A DNA stretch of 64,000 nt, from positions 13,327,001-13,391,000 of the forward strand of contig OX387197.1 in the NCBI GenBank assembly GCA_947561715.1. The letters run 5' to 3'. This document shows positions 22,401 to 35,300 of the stretch, in pieces; within the stretch, counting starts at the first letter, position 1, and the number at the start of each line of letters is the position of its first letter. This DNA comes from Ascidia mentula (lineage: Eukaryota > Chordata > Ascidiacea > Phlebobranchia > Ascidiidae). The notes under the pieces were generated by a model that searched no databases, was not told the DNA's origin, and worked only from the letters and a program-made list of their open reading frames with translations. The translations under genes were made by a program, and so were the position numbers.

Positions 22401-25400
22401 GCCCCATGCATTGCTGGTTTGTTATGTGACGTACTCATTCCATTGTGACAAAGGTCTACACGGTGGGCATTTCCCGACACCGAAACTTATTTTCAAAGAA
22501 ATACCAATATGCGTCCTTTAGTCAAACTCGTTTATGCATTGAAGTTCTTTGTTTGAAGGAACAATATTCCAGATAACGGATCACAAACCACTGATGTCTT
22601 AGCTCAAGTTTCAGTACACCAGCGAACACAAAAAGCCAACTTCCACGAGGTGATAATGTAACTTTTGACGGAAAGGAGAGGACGTCGATATTATTTCTGC
22701 AATTGAAACAGTGGGAATGGGGGTACAAATGGACTCGTCAGAATTTCGAGAGATCCAATAATTCAGTATATGCAAGAATTAACTTGCCAGAACAGTAGTG
22801 TACTAACCAAACATTGATAGAAACATTATGCACGAATGTGGCTCAATGGAGTCGTGTTATGGCGACCATGGTATAAGCTCCAGCAAATTTTTAGGAAGGC
22901 TTAACGAAAGAGCCCGCCAAGCCGCCCATGAAGTTCCAGCAGTAGCGGATAAGCAAGTTTTTAAACCTAAGGCAAATACTAACAATAATCCAGCCCATGA
23001 TATCCAAAAGCAGTCGTAAGAAGTTAAACTTGTCGTTCGCCGGAAATACGACTATAGCGACCCAAGATAGGTCCCCTGGTCGTCAAACGTTGCGGAAATC
23101 GGAAGGTTTTGGGTTCAAGTCATTCCTCAAGGCCGGTTCGGCGATAACATGTTAACCGACTTCGACCCAAATTCGCGTCATAACGAGCCAACTAGCAGAT
23201 CACCGGACATCATGTGATGTATCCAAAGTGTCAGGTCGTGGCGATATGCGCGACATTGTCGCACCAGCGACTATCACTGATAATGATAATACTCGAACAT
23301 CTGTGACGCAGGAGTTGTCTTCTGAGGCCTCCCGAATTCTATGCTTGTTAGTGTTTGTGACTTAAGAATACAACACAACCTATTAATCTTCAAAGTGAAC
23401 ACATTTGTCCTACATAGGTAACTAAAAAATTCACCAAATCAATCTCCTTACCTGTTTAATTTTTTGGGCTTTCCACAACTCATCATTGGTAACAGCTGTT
23501 TCATTTTTGCCTTGCTTGTGTTTCTCCACGAGAGTAATGGCATCTTCCAGTCTCTTACTTGTCGTAAACAAGGTTGTTGGATCAATAACATTCAAAAAAT
23601 GAAAAAATCTTCCAGAAAACCTTTTCTAAAATCAATTTTTATTAATTTTGTACAGGGCCACAGGCCCCAAGCTAAACCCCAAATCATTTCAAATGGCGGA
23701 ATTTTAGCATAAGCACCGCCATTTAAAATTTTTTAAAGGGTGTGAAAGTGTGGTTATTTTCCCGCCACGAAGGAAGGACTTTACGGTCAAGTGTTCGTCT
23801 CCGCAGTTGCTTTGTTAATCCGTCGCCCTCGCTGCATTTCTGCGGCGATGACCCCTTTCGAAACAATCGTTTACTGTGCCGTTGATCAATAACTCGTCCA
23901 CAACAGGTTTTTTTTCAAAACACGACCTCATAGGTTATTTATTTCTGTTACAGTTTCTTCACAGACGCTGCACGTTGTAAAAAAAATATATAACTGAAAG
24001 AGTATTTTAATTTTCGTCTGTTGTACCGCAAAAAACAACGATGTATATTTAGAGGAGCAAAACCACGCCCTGCTCCATTGCAGATTTGTTTTTAATCGGC
24101 GAAGTTTAAAAACGATCCACACGCAATACTTAACACTCGTCGAGGATACAGATACAGTCGCATTGTTTCATAATATTAGGGTTTATTTTTGCGGTTTTGG
24201 ACAGGCGCACATATACACAAGCAACTAAAAAGTATTGTGTTTTCGCGGACGTAAGTTGTTCGATATTTCGCGTGAACTGTTTTTTAAAGCCGAATTTACA
24301 CGGCAAATGTCTGAAAAAAATTTTAACCGCAAATAACGGTTTTACTAATTAGGTACCGAAACGGTTTCGGTGAAACCAGAAACATCCTTTATATTTTTCT
24401 TGGTCCGCCACTGTCTGTAGGGATGTGCCGGGATTTGGCCGTATCTGAATATCAACAGTAAATTGATGCAATGTACTTTTTTAAACAGGTTTTGGAATCG
24501 TGCATTGTCGATAGGATTTATGCAAGAAAATCAGTAGCTTTAAACAAACACTATCGAAATCAGTCAATAAATAAGGACACTGCTACGGCAAAAAAATATA
24601 GTTCTTTGCAGTGAAACAATTGATTTTACCAGGGAGACGAACCCGAAATTTTATACCGGTTTGAGCCGAGTCTAAAGCGGTTATTCGTTAGGGACATCAC
24701 AAACAGTTTAAAATAGCACTAGAACACGATTGACTGACATTCATTTTATGAAGTTCTTGTGGTGTGTGCAAAAACCATCAAAGTTTTGTAGATACTTCGA
24801 ATTTAAAACAAGCAATTAAGCGGGGAGCATTGCTACAGAGCAGGTGACATTGCTACTAATAATGAAATGTCTGTTTTTAATGCTGTTGCAATGACATGCA
24901 GTTTCCCTGTGCGTACATTCACAATTTGTTTAAGTGTAAAGCAAGTCAATAATATTAAGCATATACTTCCTAAAGTTTGACTAAAGACAAAGTACAACCA
25001 CAAAAACTCCCATTCAAGTGTTCCATAACATTGCACAAGCCCCCATTAAATTGTGAGATAATACAAACTTTTAATAACCTGAACCGGAACTGAATCCATA
25101 CAAACAATTAGTTCGAATCACTGGTTTTTAAGACCAATAAGCAAATTGAAGACTTCATTAAATATTTTTCATTTAACCACATTTAAATATTTGCCCAAGA
25201 CAAGTTAAATAGATAGAACTAATAAGAACCCTCAAACAGCCTTATGGGCACAAAGATCAATTCCTGTTTAAAATCACTTACCACCGGGCAAAAAAAATAT
25301 ATATATAAAATAAGTGTTCAAATGTTGAGTTGTATATATTGCACTACAAACAGGACTACCACTTTATTGCAAAAATTGTATTTTGCCTAACTTTGGAGGA

Positions 25401-25985
25401 CATTGTGCGAATTATGGTGATTACCTTTTTTGGGAGGCGAACAGCAATAATTTATGTAATTTTTATAGTTTTCTTTGGCTGGTTCGTCCAAAAGCGCAAT
25501 ATAACTAATAATCTGTATATAATTACCTCAAAATAAGCACATTTGTGTTTTCTAAAACACAGCTGACAAAAAAACACAAATCTAAACGAAATTATCAGTT
25601 ATCACTGCATGAATGACATAACAAGTTGCATTGGGGAATCAGTGTGCAAGGTTTGAAACATATGTTACATTGCCTTTTTGGATCTGCAAGGTTCCTTTTA
25701 ACTTACAAATAAACTACTAACTGCACAGTGTCAGGCACAAACATCTTTGGGCAATCCGGACAAACTGAGTTGTACTACACATTAAAAATATCACTAATTT
25801 TACAAAGACTATGAAAAGAATTAGCCTACACTAAACTATGCTTTGCTTACATTTCACAGTGGGAAAACCAGTAAATCCAGTAAGCCTACGTTACAAATAA
25901 ATCCACTAAAATATTAATCAACAGAAAAACAGCACACCTGGTCATACATGGAACCTCCAATCACAAATTCTTTTTCTCGTGACAT
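19443..25985 (-). CDS. SFXN5: Sideroflexin-5-like mitochondrial carrier, complete
   Basis: Sideroflexins are multi-pass proteins of the mitochondrial inner membrane that carry small metabolites; serine transport is established for SFXN1, while SFXN5 has been linked to citrate. Exons in gene order: 25985-25938, 23625-23452, 20418-20227, 20176-20020, 19952-19751, 19694-19577, 19520-19443. All junctions have GT-AG and fitting phases and give 322 residues, the family length. Key features are [12 protein letters not shown] (exon 2), [16 protein letters not shown] and [15 protein letters not shown] (exon 3), RFIPFPAV (exon 4), ICNVVLM (exon 5), [14 protein letters not shown] (exon 6) and the conserved terminus YYNKGL (exon 7). 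The start ATG has an in-frame TAA four codons upstream. The match is clearly closer to SFXN5 than to SFXN1. Introns 1 and 2 are large and repeat-laden, and an M transposon starts 110 bp upstream of the ATG. Confidence 0.93.
20496..20667. mobile_element. 172-bp foldback MITE in SFXN5 intron 2
   Basis: The arms of about 65 bp (GCAAGTAATCCTAAGTCGTT inward from both ends, continuing TTGTTTGA) face each other around a short loop. No clear target duplication is visible. It has no coding capacity. Confidence 0.75.
20668..22236. other. SFXN5 intron 2, unassigned part
   Basis: About 1.6 kb with no recognised gene. A stretch at 21250-21530 is open in one frame on each strand, but codon use and sequence look like nothing I know. 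Treated as non-coding intron sequence, possibly old repeats. Confidence 0.4.
22237..22560 (+). repeat. Dispersed repeat shared with the core of the large M element
   Basis: It aligns, with substitutions and gaps, to about 36645-37005. Shared words in the same order include CCCCAATGCATC versus CCCCATGCATTGC, GACGGGCATTCCCC versus GGTGGGCATTTCCC, and AATATGCG then CTTTAGTC. The intron of SFXN5 and the core of the transposon upstream of it thus hold copies of one sequence family. Confidence 0.55.
22828..23370 (+). pseudogene. Coding-like island of unknown origin in SFXN5 intron 2
   Basis: The frame at 22828-23019 (63 codons, [20 protein letters not shown] at its start) has protein-like composition ([13 protein letters not shown]). 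It is followed by further coding-looking pieces in shifted frames, for example [17 protein letters not shown] near 23225-23275 and [14 protein letters not shown] near 23300. The pieces are open on the plus strand, opposite SFXN5, and no splice sites frame them. The most likely explanation is a decayed retrocopy or gene fragment. I do not recognise the parent gene. Confidence 0.35.
23626..25937. other. SFXN5 intron 1, no gene seen
   Basis: 2.3 kb between exon 1 and exon 2 of SFXN5. It is AT-rich with short GC-richer stretches around 23760-23880. No coding exon or recognisable element was found. Confidence 0.5.
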
Positions 25986-26330
25986 TGCTATGATTTACAG
26001 CAGGTAGATGTGGGCTTCCAAATTATGGTTGTCGTAGCGTTTAGGCTGCAGATTTAGCAAAGCTGCCTTGTGCTCGTGGGGCTATGTGCAACCAAACCAC
26101 CCTCATTCTGGCAGAATTCTGGCAGAATAATTTTGCAAATTTGCCACATTTTGCAAGGTACAACAGGCATTTACTCAAAAATTGGTTTCATTTGGATTAG
26201 AATCAAATTACAGAGATGAGCAAGCAGTTCAAACCTCAAAAAACATTTAAACAAATTTTTTTGCAGCTGCATCAATCAAAAAAATCGCGAATCAAAAAAA
26301 TCGCTTGGTTTTGCGATTCAGCATAATGGC

Positions 26331-29300
26331 GGCATGCAAAAAACTTCCCTAATACAAAGAATTCTGCTTGGCGTTCTTGCAATAGGTGCCAATATTGACC
26401 AATATCACGAAAACGGAAATTTAATGCTCTACCACATGCAATTAACAAATTTGAAATTAAGGTGCCGGATGACCTTCAAATCGCCATTCGAAGACGACCC
26501 GCTTTTTGCGAATCAGCAGCATAATGGCGTAATGTCGGCATGCGAAAAACTTCCCTATTAAAACAATTCTGCTCGGCGTTCTTGCAATAGGTGCCAATAT
26601 TGACCAATATCACGAGAACGGAAATTTAATGCTCTACCACATGCAATTAACAAATTTGAAATTAAGGTGCCGGATGACCTTCAAATCGCCATTCGAAGAC
26701 GACCCGCTTTTTGCGAATCAGCAGCATAATGGCGTAATGTCGGCATGCGAAAAACTTCCCTATTAAAACAATTCTGCTCGGCGTTCTTGCAATAGGTGCC
26801 AATATTGACCAATATCACGAGAACGGAAATTTAATGCTCTACCACATGCAATTAACAAATTTGAAATTAAGGTGCCGGATGACCTTCAAATCGCCATTCG
26901 AAGACGACCCGCTTTTTGCGAATCAGCAGCATAATGGCGTAATGTCGGCATGCGAAAAACTTCCCTATTAAAACAATTCTGCTCGGCGTTCTTGCAATAG
27001 GTGCCAATATTGACCAATATCACGAGAACGGAAATTTAACGCTCTACCACATGCAATTAACAAATTTGAAATTAAGGTGCCGGATGACCTTCAAATCGCC
27101 ATTCGAAGACGACCCGCTTTTTGCGAATCAGCAGCATAATGGCGTAATGTCGGCATGCGAAAAACTTCCCTATTAAAACAATTCTGCTCGGCGTTCTTGC
27201 AATAGGTGCCAATATTGACCAATATCACGAGAACGGAAATTTAATGCTCTACCACATGCAATTAACAAATTTGAAATTAAGGTGCCGGATGACCTTCAAA
27301 TCGCCATTCGAAGACGACCCGCTTTTTGCGAATCAGCAGCATAATGGCGTAATGTCGGCATGCGAAAAACTTCCCTATTAAAACAATTCTGCTCGGCGTT
27401 CTTGCAATAGGTGCCAATATTGACCAATATCACGAGAACGGAAATTTAATGCTCTACCACATGCAATTAACAAATTTGAAATTAAGGTGCCGGATGACCT
27501 TCAAATCGCCATTCGAAGACGACCCGCTTTTTGCGAATCAGCAGCATAATGGCGTAATGTCGGCATGCGAAAAACTTCCCTATTAAAACAATTCTGCTCG
27601 GCGTTCTTGCAATAGGTGCCAATATTGACCAATATCACGAGAACGGAAATTTAACGCTCTACCACATGCAATTAACAAATTTGAAATTAAGGTGCCGGAT
27701 GACCTTCAAATCGCCATTCGAAGACGACCCGCTTTTTGCGAATCAGCAGCATAATGGCGTAATGTCGGCATGCGAAAAACTTCCCTATTAAAACAATTCT
27801 GCTCGGCGTTCTTGCAATAGGTGCCAATATTGACCAATATCACGAGAACGGAAATTTAATGCTCTACCACATGCAATTAACAAATTTGAAATTAAGGTGC
27901 CGGATGACCTTCAAATCGCCATTCGAAGACGACCCGCTTTTTGCGAATCAGCAGCATAATGGCGTAATGTCGGCATGCGAAAAACTTCCCTATTAAAACA
28001 ATTCTGCTCGGCGTTCTTGCAATAGGTGCCAATATTGACCAATATCACGAGAACGGAAATTTAATGCTCTACCACATGCAATTAACAAATTTGAAATTAA
28101 GGTGCCGGATGACCTTCAAATCGCCATTCGAAGACGACCCGCTTTTTGCGAATCAGCAGCATAATGGCGTAATGTCGGCATGCGAAAAACTTCCCTATTA
28201 AAACAATTCTGCTCGGCGTTCTTGCAATAGGTGCCAATATTGACCAATATCACGAGAACGGAAATTTAATGCTCTACCACATGCAATTAACAAATTTGAA
28301 ATTAAGGTGCCGGATGACCTTCAAATCGCCATTCGAAGACGACCCGCTTTTTGCGAATCAGCAGCATAATGGCGTAATGTCGGCATGCGAAAAACTTCCC
28401 TATTAAAACAATTCTGCTCGGCGTTCTTGCAATAGGTGCCAATATTGACCAATATCACGAGAACGGAAATTTAATGCTCTACCACATGCAATTAACAAAT
28501 TTGAAATTAAGGTGCCGGATGACCTTCAAATCGCCATTCGAAGACGACCCGCTTTTTGCGAATCAGCAGCATAATGGCGTAATGTCGGCATGCGAAAAAC
28601 TTCCCTATTAAAACAATTCTGCTCGGCGTTCTTGCAATAGGTGCCAATATTGACCAATATCACGAGAACGGAAATTTAACGCTCTACCACATGCAATTAA
28701 CAAATTTGAAATTAAGGTGCCGGATGACCTTCAAATCGCCATTCGAAGACGACCCGCTTTTTGCGAATCAGCAGCATAATGGCGTAATGTCGGCATGCGA
28801 AAAACTTCCCTATTAAAACAATTCTGCTCGGCGTTCTTGCAATAGGTGCCAATATTGACCAATATCACGAGAACGGAAATTTAATGCTCTACCACATGCA
28901 ATTAACAAATTTGAAATTAAGGTGCCGGATGACCTTCAAATCGCCATTCGAAGACGACCCGCTTTTTGCGAATCAGCAGCATAATGGCGTAATGTCGGCA
29001 TGCGAAAAACTTCCCTATTAAAACAATTCTGCTCGGCGTTCTTGCAATAGGTGCCAATATTGACCAATATCACGAGAACGGAAATTTAATGCTCTACCAC
29101 ATGCAATTAACAAATTTGAAATTAAGGTGCCGGATGACCTTCAAATCGCCATTCGAAGACGACCCGCTTTTTGCGAATCAGCAGCATAATGGCGTAATGT
29201 CGGCATGCGAAAAACTTCCCTATTAAAACAATTCTGCTCGGCGTTCTTGCAATAGGTGCCAATATTGACCAATATCACGAGAACGGAAATTTAATGCTCT

Positions 29301-32300
29301 ACCACATGCAATTAACAAATTTGAAATTAAGGTGCCGGATGACCTTCAAATCGCCATTCGAAGACGACCCGCTTTTTGCGAATCAGCAGCATAATGGCGT
29401 AATGTCGGCATGCGAAAAACTTCCCTATTAAAACAATTCTGCTCGGCGTTCTTGCAATAGGTGCCAATATTGACCAATATCACGAGAACGGAAATTTAAT
29501 GCTCTACCACATGCAATTAACAAATTTGAAATTAAGGTGCCGGATGACCTTCAAATCGCCATTCGAAGACGACCCGCTTTTTGCGAATCAGCAGCATAAT
29601 GGCGTAATGTCGGCATGCGAAAAACTTCCCTATTAAAACAATTCTGCTCGGCGTTCTTGCAATAGGTGCCAATATTGACCAATATCACGAGAACGGAAAT
29701 TTAATGCTCTACCACATGCAATTAACAAATTTGAAATTAAGGTGCCGGATGACCTTCAAATCGCCATTCGAAGACGACCCGCTTTTTGCGAATCAGCAGC
29801 ATAATGGCGTAATGTCGGCATGCGAAAAACTTCCCTATTAAAACAATTCTGCTCGGCGTTCTTGCAATAGGTGCCAATATTGACCAATATCACGAGAACG
29901 GAAATTTAACGCTCTACCACATGCAATTAACAAATTTGAAATTAAGGTGCCGGATGACCTTCAAATCGCCATTCGAAGACGACCCGCTTTTTGCGAATCA
30001 GCAGCATAATGGCGTAATGTCGGCATGCGAAAAACTTCCCTATTAAAACAATTCTGCTCGGCGTTCTTGCAATAGGTGCCAATATTGACCAATATCACGA
30101 GAACGGAAATTTAATGCTCTACCACATGCAATTAACAAATTTGAAATTAAGGTGCCGGATGACCTTCAAATCGCCATTCGAAGACGACCCGCTTTTTGCG
30201 AATCAGCAGCATAATGGCGTAATGTCGGCATGCGAAAAACTTCCCTATTAAAACAATTCTGCTCGGCGTTCTTGCAATAGGTGCCAATATTGACCAATAT
30301 CACGAGAACGGAAATTTAATGCTCTACCACATGCAATTAACAAATTTGAAATTAAGGTGCCGGATGACCTTCAAATCGCCATTCGAAGACGACCCGCTTT
30401 TTGCGAATCAGCAGCATAATGGCGTAATGTCGGCATGCGAAAAACTTCCCTATTAAAACAATTCTGCTCGGCGTTCTTGCAATAGGTGCCAATATTGACC
30501 AATATCACGAGAACGGAAATTTAATGCTCTACCACATGCAATTAACAAATTTGAAATTAAGGTGCCGGATGACCTTCAAATCGCCATTCGAAGACGACCC
30601 GCTTTTTGCGAATCAGCAGCATAATGGCGTAATGTCGGCATGCGAAAAACTTCCCTATTAAAACAATTCTGCTCGGCGTTCTTGCAATAGGTGCCAATAT
30701 TGACCAATATCACGAGAACGGAAATTTAACGCTCTACCACATGCAATTAACAAATTTGAAATTAAGGTGCCGGATGACCTTCAAATCGCCATTCGAAGAC
30801 GACCCGCTTTTTGCGAATCAGCAGCATAATGGCGTAATGTCGGCATGCGAAAAACTTCCCTATTAAAACAATTCTGCTCGGCGTTCTTGCAATAGGTGCC
30901 AATATTGACCAATATCACGAGAACGGAAATTTAATGCTCTACCACATGCAATTAACAAATTTGAAATTAAGGTGCCGGATGACCTTCAAATCGCCATTCG
31001 AAGACGACCCGCTTTTTGCGAATCAGCAGCATAATGGCGTAATGTCGGCATGCGAAAAACTTCCCTATTAAAACAATTCTGCTCGGCGTTCTTGCAATAG
31101 GTGCCAATATTGACCAATATCACGAGAACGGAAATTTAACGCTCTACCACATGCAATTAACAAATTTGAAATTAAGGTGCCGGATGACCTTCAAATCGCC
31201 ATTCGAAGACGACCCGCTTTTTGCGAATCAGCAGCATAATGGCGTAATGTCGGCATGCGAAAAACTTCCCTATTAAAACAATTCTGCTCGGCGTTCTTGC
31301 AATAGGTGCCAATATTGACCAATATCACGAGAACGGAAATTTAATGCTCTACCACATGCAATTAACAAATTTGAAATTAAGGTGCCGGATGACCTTCAAA
31401 TCGCCATTCGAAGACGACCCGCTTTTTGCGAATCAGCAGCATAATGGCGTAATGTCGGCATGCGAAAAACTTCCCTATTAAAACAATTCTGCTCGGCGTT
31501 CTTGCAATAGGTGCCAATATTGACCAATATCACGAGAACGGAAATTTAATGCTCTACCACATGCAATTAACAAATTTGAAATTAAGGTGCCGGATGACCT
31601 TCAAATCGCCATTCGAAGACGACCCGCTTTTTGCGAATCAGCAGCATAATGGCGTAATGTCGGCATGCGAAAAACTTCCCTATTAAAACAATTCTGCTCG
31701 GCGTTCTTGCAATAGGTGCCAATATTGACCAATATCACGAGAACGGAAATTTAATGCTCTACCACATGCAATTAACAAATTTGAAATTAAGGTGCCGGAT
31801 GACCTTCAAATCGCCATTCGAAGACGACCCGCTTTTTGCGAATCAGCAGCATAATGGCGTAATGTCGGCATGCGAAAAACTTCCCTATTAAAACAATTCT
31901 GCTCGGCGTTCTTGCAATAGGTGCCAATATTGACCAATATCACGAGAACGGAAATTTAATGCTCTACCACATGCAATTAACAAATTTGAAATTAAGGTGC
32001 CGGATGACCTTCAAATCGCCATTCGAAGACGACCCGCTTTTTGCGAATCAGCAGCATAATGGCGTAATGTCGGCATGCGAAAAACTTCCCTATTAAAACA
32101 ATTCTGCTCGGCGTTCTTGCAATAGGTGCCAATATTGACCAATATCACGAGAACGGAAATTTAATGCTCTACCACATGCAATTAACAAATTTGAAATTAA
32201 GGTGCCGGATGACCTTCAAATCGCCATTCGAAGACGACCCGCTTTTTGCGAATCAGCAGCATAATGGCGTAATGTCGGCATGCGAAAAACTTCCCTATTA

Positions 32301-35300
32301 AAACAATTCTGCTCGGCGTTCTTGCAATAGGTGCCAATATTGACCAATATCACGAGAACGGAAATTTAATGCTCTACCACATGCAATTAACAAATTTGAA
32401 ATTAAGGTGCCGGATGACCTTCAAATCGCCATTCGAAGACGACCCGCTTTTTGCGAATCAGCAGCATAATGGCGTAATGTCGGCATGCGAAAAACTTCCC
32501 TATTAAAACAATTCTGCTCGGCGTTCTTGCAATAGGTGCCAATATTGACCAATATCACGAGAACGGAAATTTAATGCTCTACCACATGCAATTAACAAAT
32601 TTGAAATTAAGGTGCCGGATGACCTTCAAATCGCCATTCGAAGACGACCCGCTTTTTGCGAATCAGCAGCATAATGGCGTAATGTCGGCATGCGAAAAAC
32701 TTCCCTATTAAAACAATTCTGCTCGGCGTTCTTGCAATAGGTGCCAATATTGACCAATATCACGAGAACGGAAATTTAACGCTCTACCACATGCAATTAA
32801 CAAATTTGAAATTAAGGTGCCGGATGACCTTCAAATCGCCATTCGAAGACGACCCGCTTTTTGCGAATCAGCAGCATAATGGCGTAATGTCGGCATGCGA
32901 AAAACTTCCCTATTAAAACAATTCTGCTCGGCGTTCTTGCAATAGGTGCCAATATTGACCAATATCACGAGAACGGAAATTTAATGCTCTACCACATGCA
33001 ATTAACAAATTTGAAATTAAGGTGCCGGATGACCTTCAAATCGCCATTCGAAGACGACCCGCTTTTTGCGAATCAGCAGCATAATGGCGTAATGTCGGCA
33101 TGCGAAAAACTTCCCTATTAAAACAATTCTGCTCGGCGTTCTTGCAATAGGTGCCAATATTGACCAATATCACGAGAACGGAAATTTAACGCTCTACCAC
33201 ATGCAATTAACAAATTTGAAATTAAGGTGCCGGATGACCTTCAAATCGCCATTCGAAGACGACCCGCTTTTTGCGAATCAGCAGCATAATGGCGTAATGT
33301 CGGCATGCGAAAAACTTCCCTATTAAAACAATTCTGCTCGGCGTTCTTGCAATAGGTGCCAATATTGACCAATATCACGAGAACGGAAATTTAATGCTCT
33401 ACCACATGCAATTAACAAATTTGAAATTAAGGTGCCGGATGACCTTCAAATCGCCATTCGAAGACGACCCGCTTTTTGCGAATCAGCAGCATAATGGCGT
33501 AATGTCGGCATGCGAAAAACTTCCCTATTAAAACAATTCTGCTCGGCGTTCTTGCAATAGGTGCCAATATTGACCAATATCACGAGAACGGAAATTTAAT
33601 GCTCTACCACATGCAATTAACAAATTTGAAATTAAGGTGCCGGATGACCTTCAAATCGCCATTCGAAGACGACCCGCTTTTTGCGAATCAGCAGCATAAT
33701 GGCGTAATGTCGGCATGCGAAAAACTTCCCTATTAAAACAATTCTGCTCGGCGTTCTTGCAATAGGTGCCAATATTGACCAATATCACGAGAACGGAAAT
33801 TTAATGCTCTACCACATGCAATTAACAAATTTGAAATTAAGGTGCCGGATGACCTTCAAATCGCCATTCGAAGACGACCCGCTTTTTGCGAATCAGCAGC
33901 ATAATGGCGTAATGTCGGCATGCGAAAAACTTCCCTATTAAAACAATTCTGCTCGGCGTTCTTGCAATAGGTGCCAATATTGACCAATATCACGAGAACG
34001 GAAATTTAATGCTCTACCACATGCAATTAACAAATTTGAAATTAAGGTGCCGGATGACCTTCAAATCGCCATTCGAAGACGACCCGCTTTTTGCGAATCA
34101 GCAGCATAATGGCGTAATGTCGGCATGCGAAAAACTTCCCTATTAAAACAATTCTGCTCGGCGTTCTTGCAATAGGTGCCAATATTGACCAATATCACGA
34201 GAACGGAAATTTAACGCTCTACCACATGCAATTAACAAATTTGAAATTAAGGTGCCGGATGACCTTCAAATCGCCATTCGAAGACGACCCGCTTTTTGCG
34301 AATCAGCAGCATAATGGCGTAATGTCGGCATGCGAAAAACTTCCCTATTAAAACAATTCTGCTCGGCGTTCTTGCAATAGGTGCCAATATTGACCAATAT
34401 CACGAGAACGGAAATTTAATGCTCTACCACATGCAATTAACAAATTTGAAATTAAGGTGCCGGATGACCTTCAAATCGCCATTCGAAGACGACCCGCTTT
34501 TTGCGAATCAGCAGCATAATGGCGTAATGTCGGCATGCGAAAAACTTCCCTATTAAAACAATTCTGCTCGGCGTTCTTGCAATAGGTGCCAATATTGACC
34601 AATATCACGAGAACGGAAATTTAATGCTCTACCACATGCAATTAACAAATTTGAAATTAAGGTGCCGGATGACCTTCAAATCGCCATTCGAAGACGACCC
34701 GCTTTTTGCGAATCAGCAGCATAATGGCGTAATGTCGGCATGCGAAAAACTTCCCTATTAAAACAATTCTGCTCGGCGTTCTTGCAATAGGTGCCAATAT
34801 TGACCAATATCACGAGAACGGAAATTTAATGCTCTACCACATGCAATTAACAAATTTGAAATTAAGGTGCCGGATGACCTTCAAATCGCCATTCGAAGAC
34901 GACCCGCTTTTTGCGAATCAGCAGCATAATGGCGTAATGTCGGCATGCGAAAAACTTCCCTATTAAAACAATTCTGCTCGGCGTTCTTGCAATAGGTGCC
35001 AATATTGACCAATATCACGAGAACGGAAATTTAATGCTCTACCACATGCAATTAACAAATTTGAAATTAAGGTGCCGGATGACCTTCAAATCGCCATTCG
35101 AAGACGACCCGCTTTTTGCGAATCAGCAGCATAATGGCGTAATGTCGGCATGCGAAAAACTTCCCTATTAAAACAATTCTGCTCGGCGTTCTTGCAATAG
35201 GTGCCAATATTGACCAATATCACGAGAACGGAAATTTAATGCTCTACCACATGCAATTAACAAATTTGAAATTAAGGTGCCGGATGACCTTCAAATCGCC

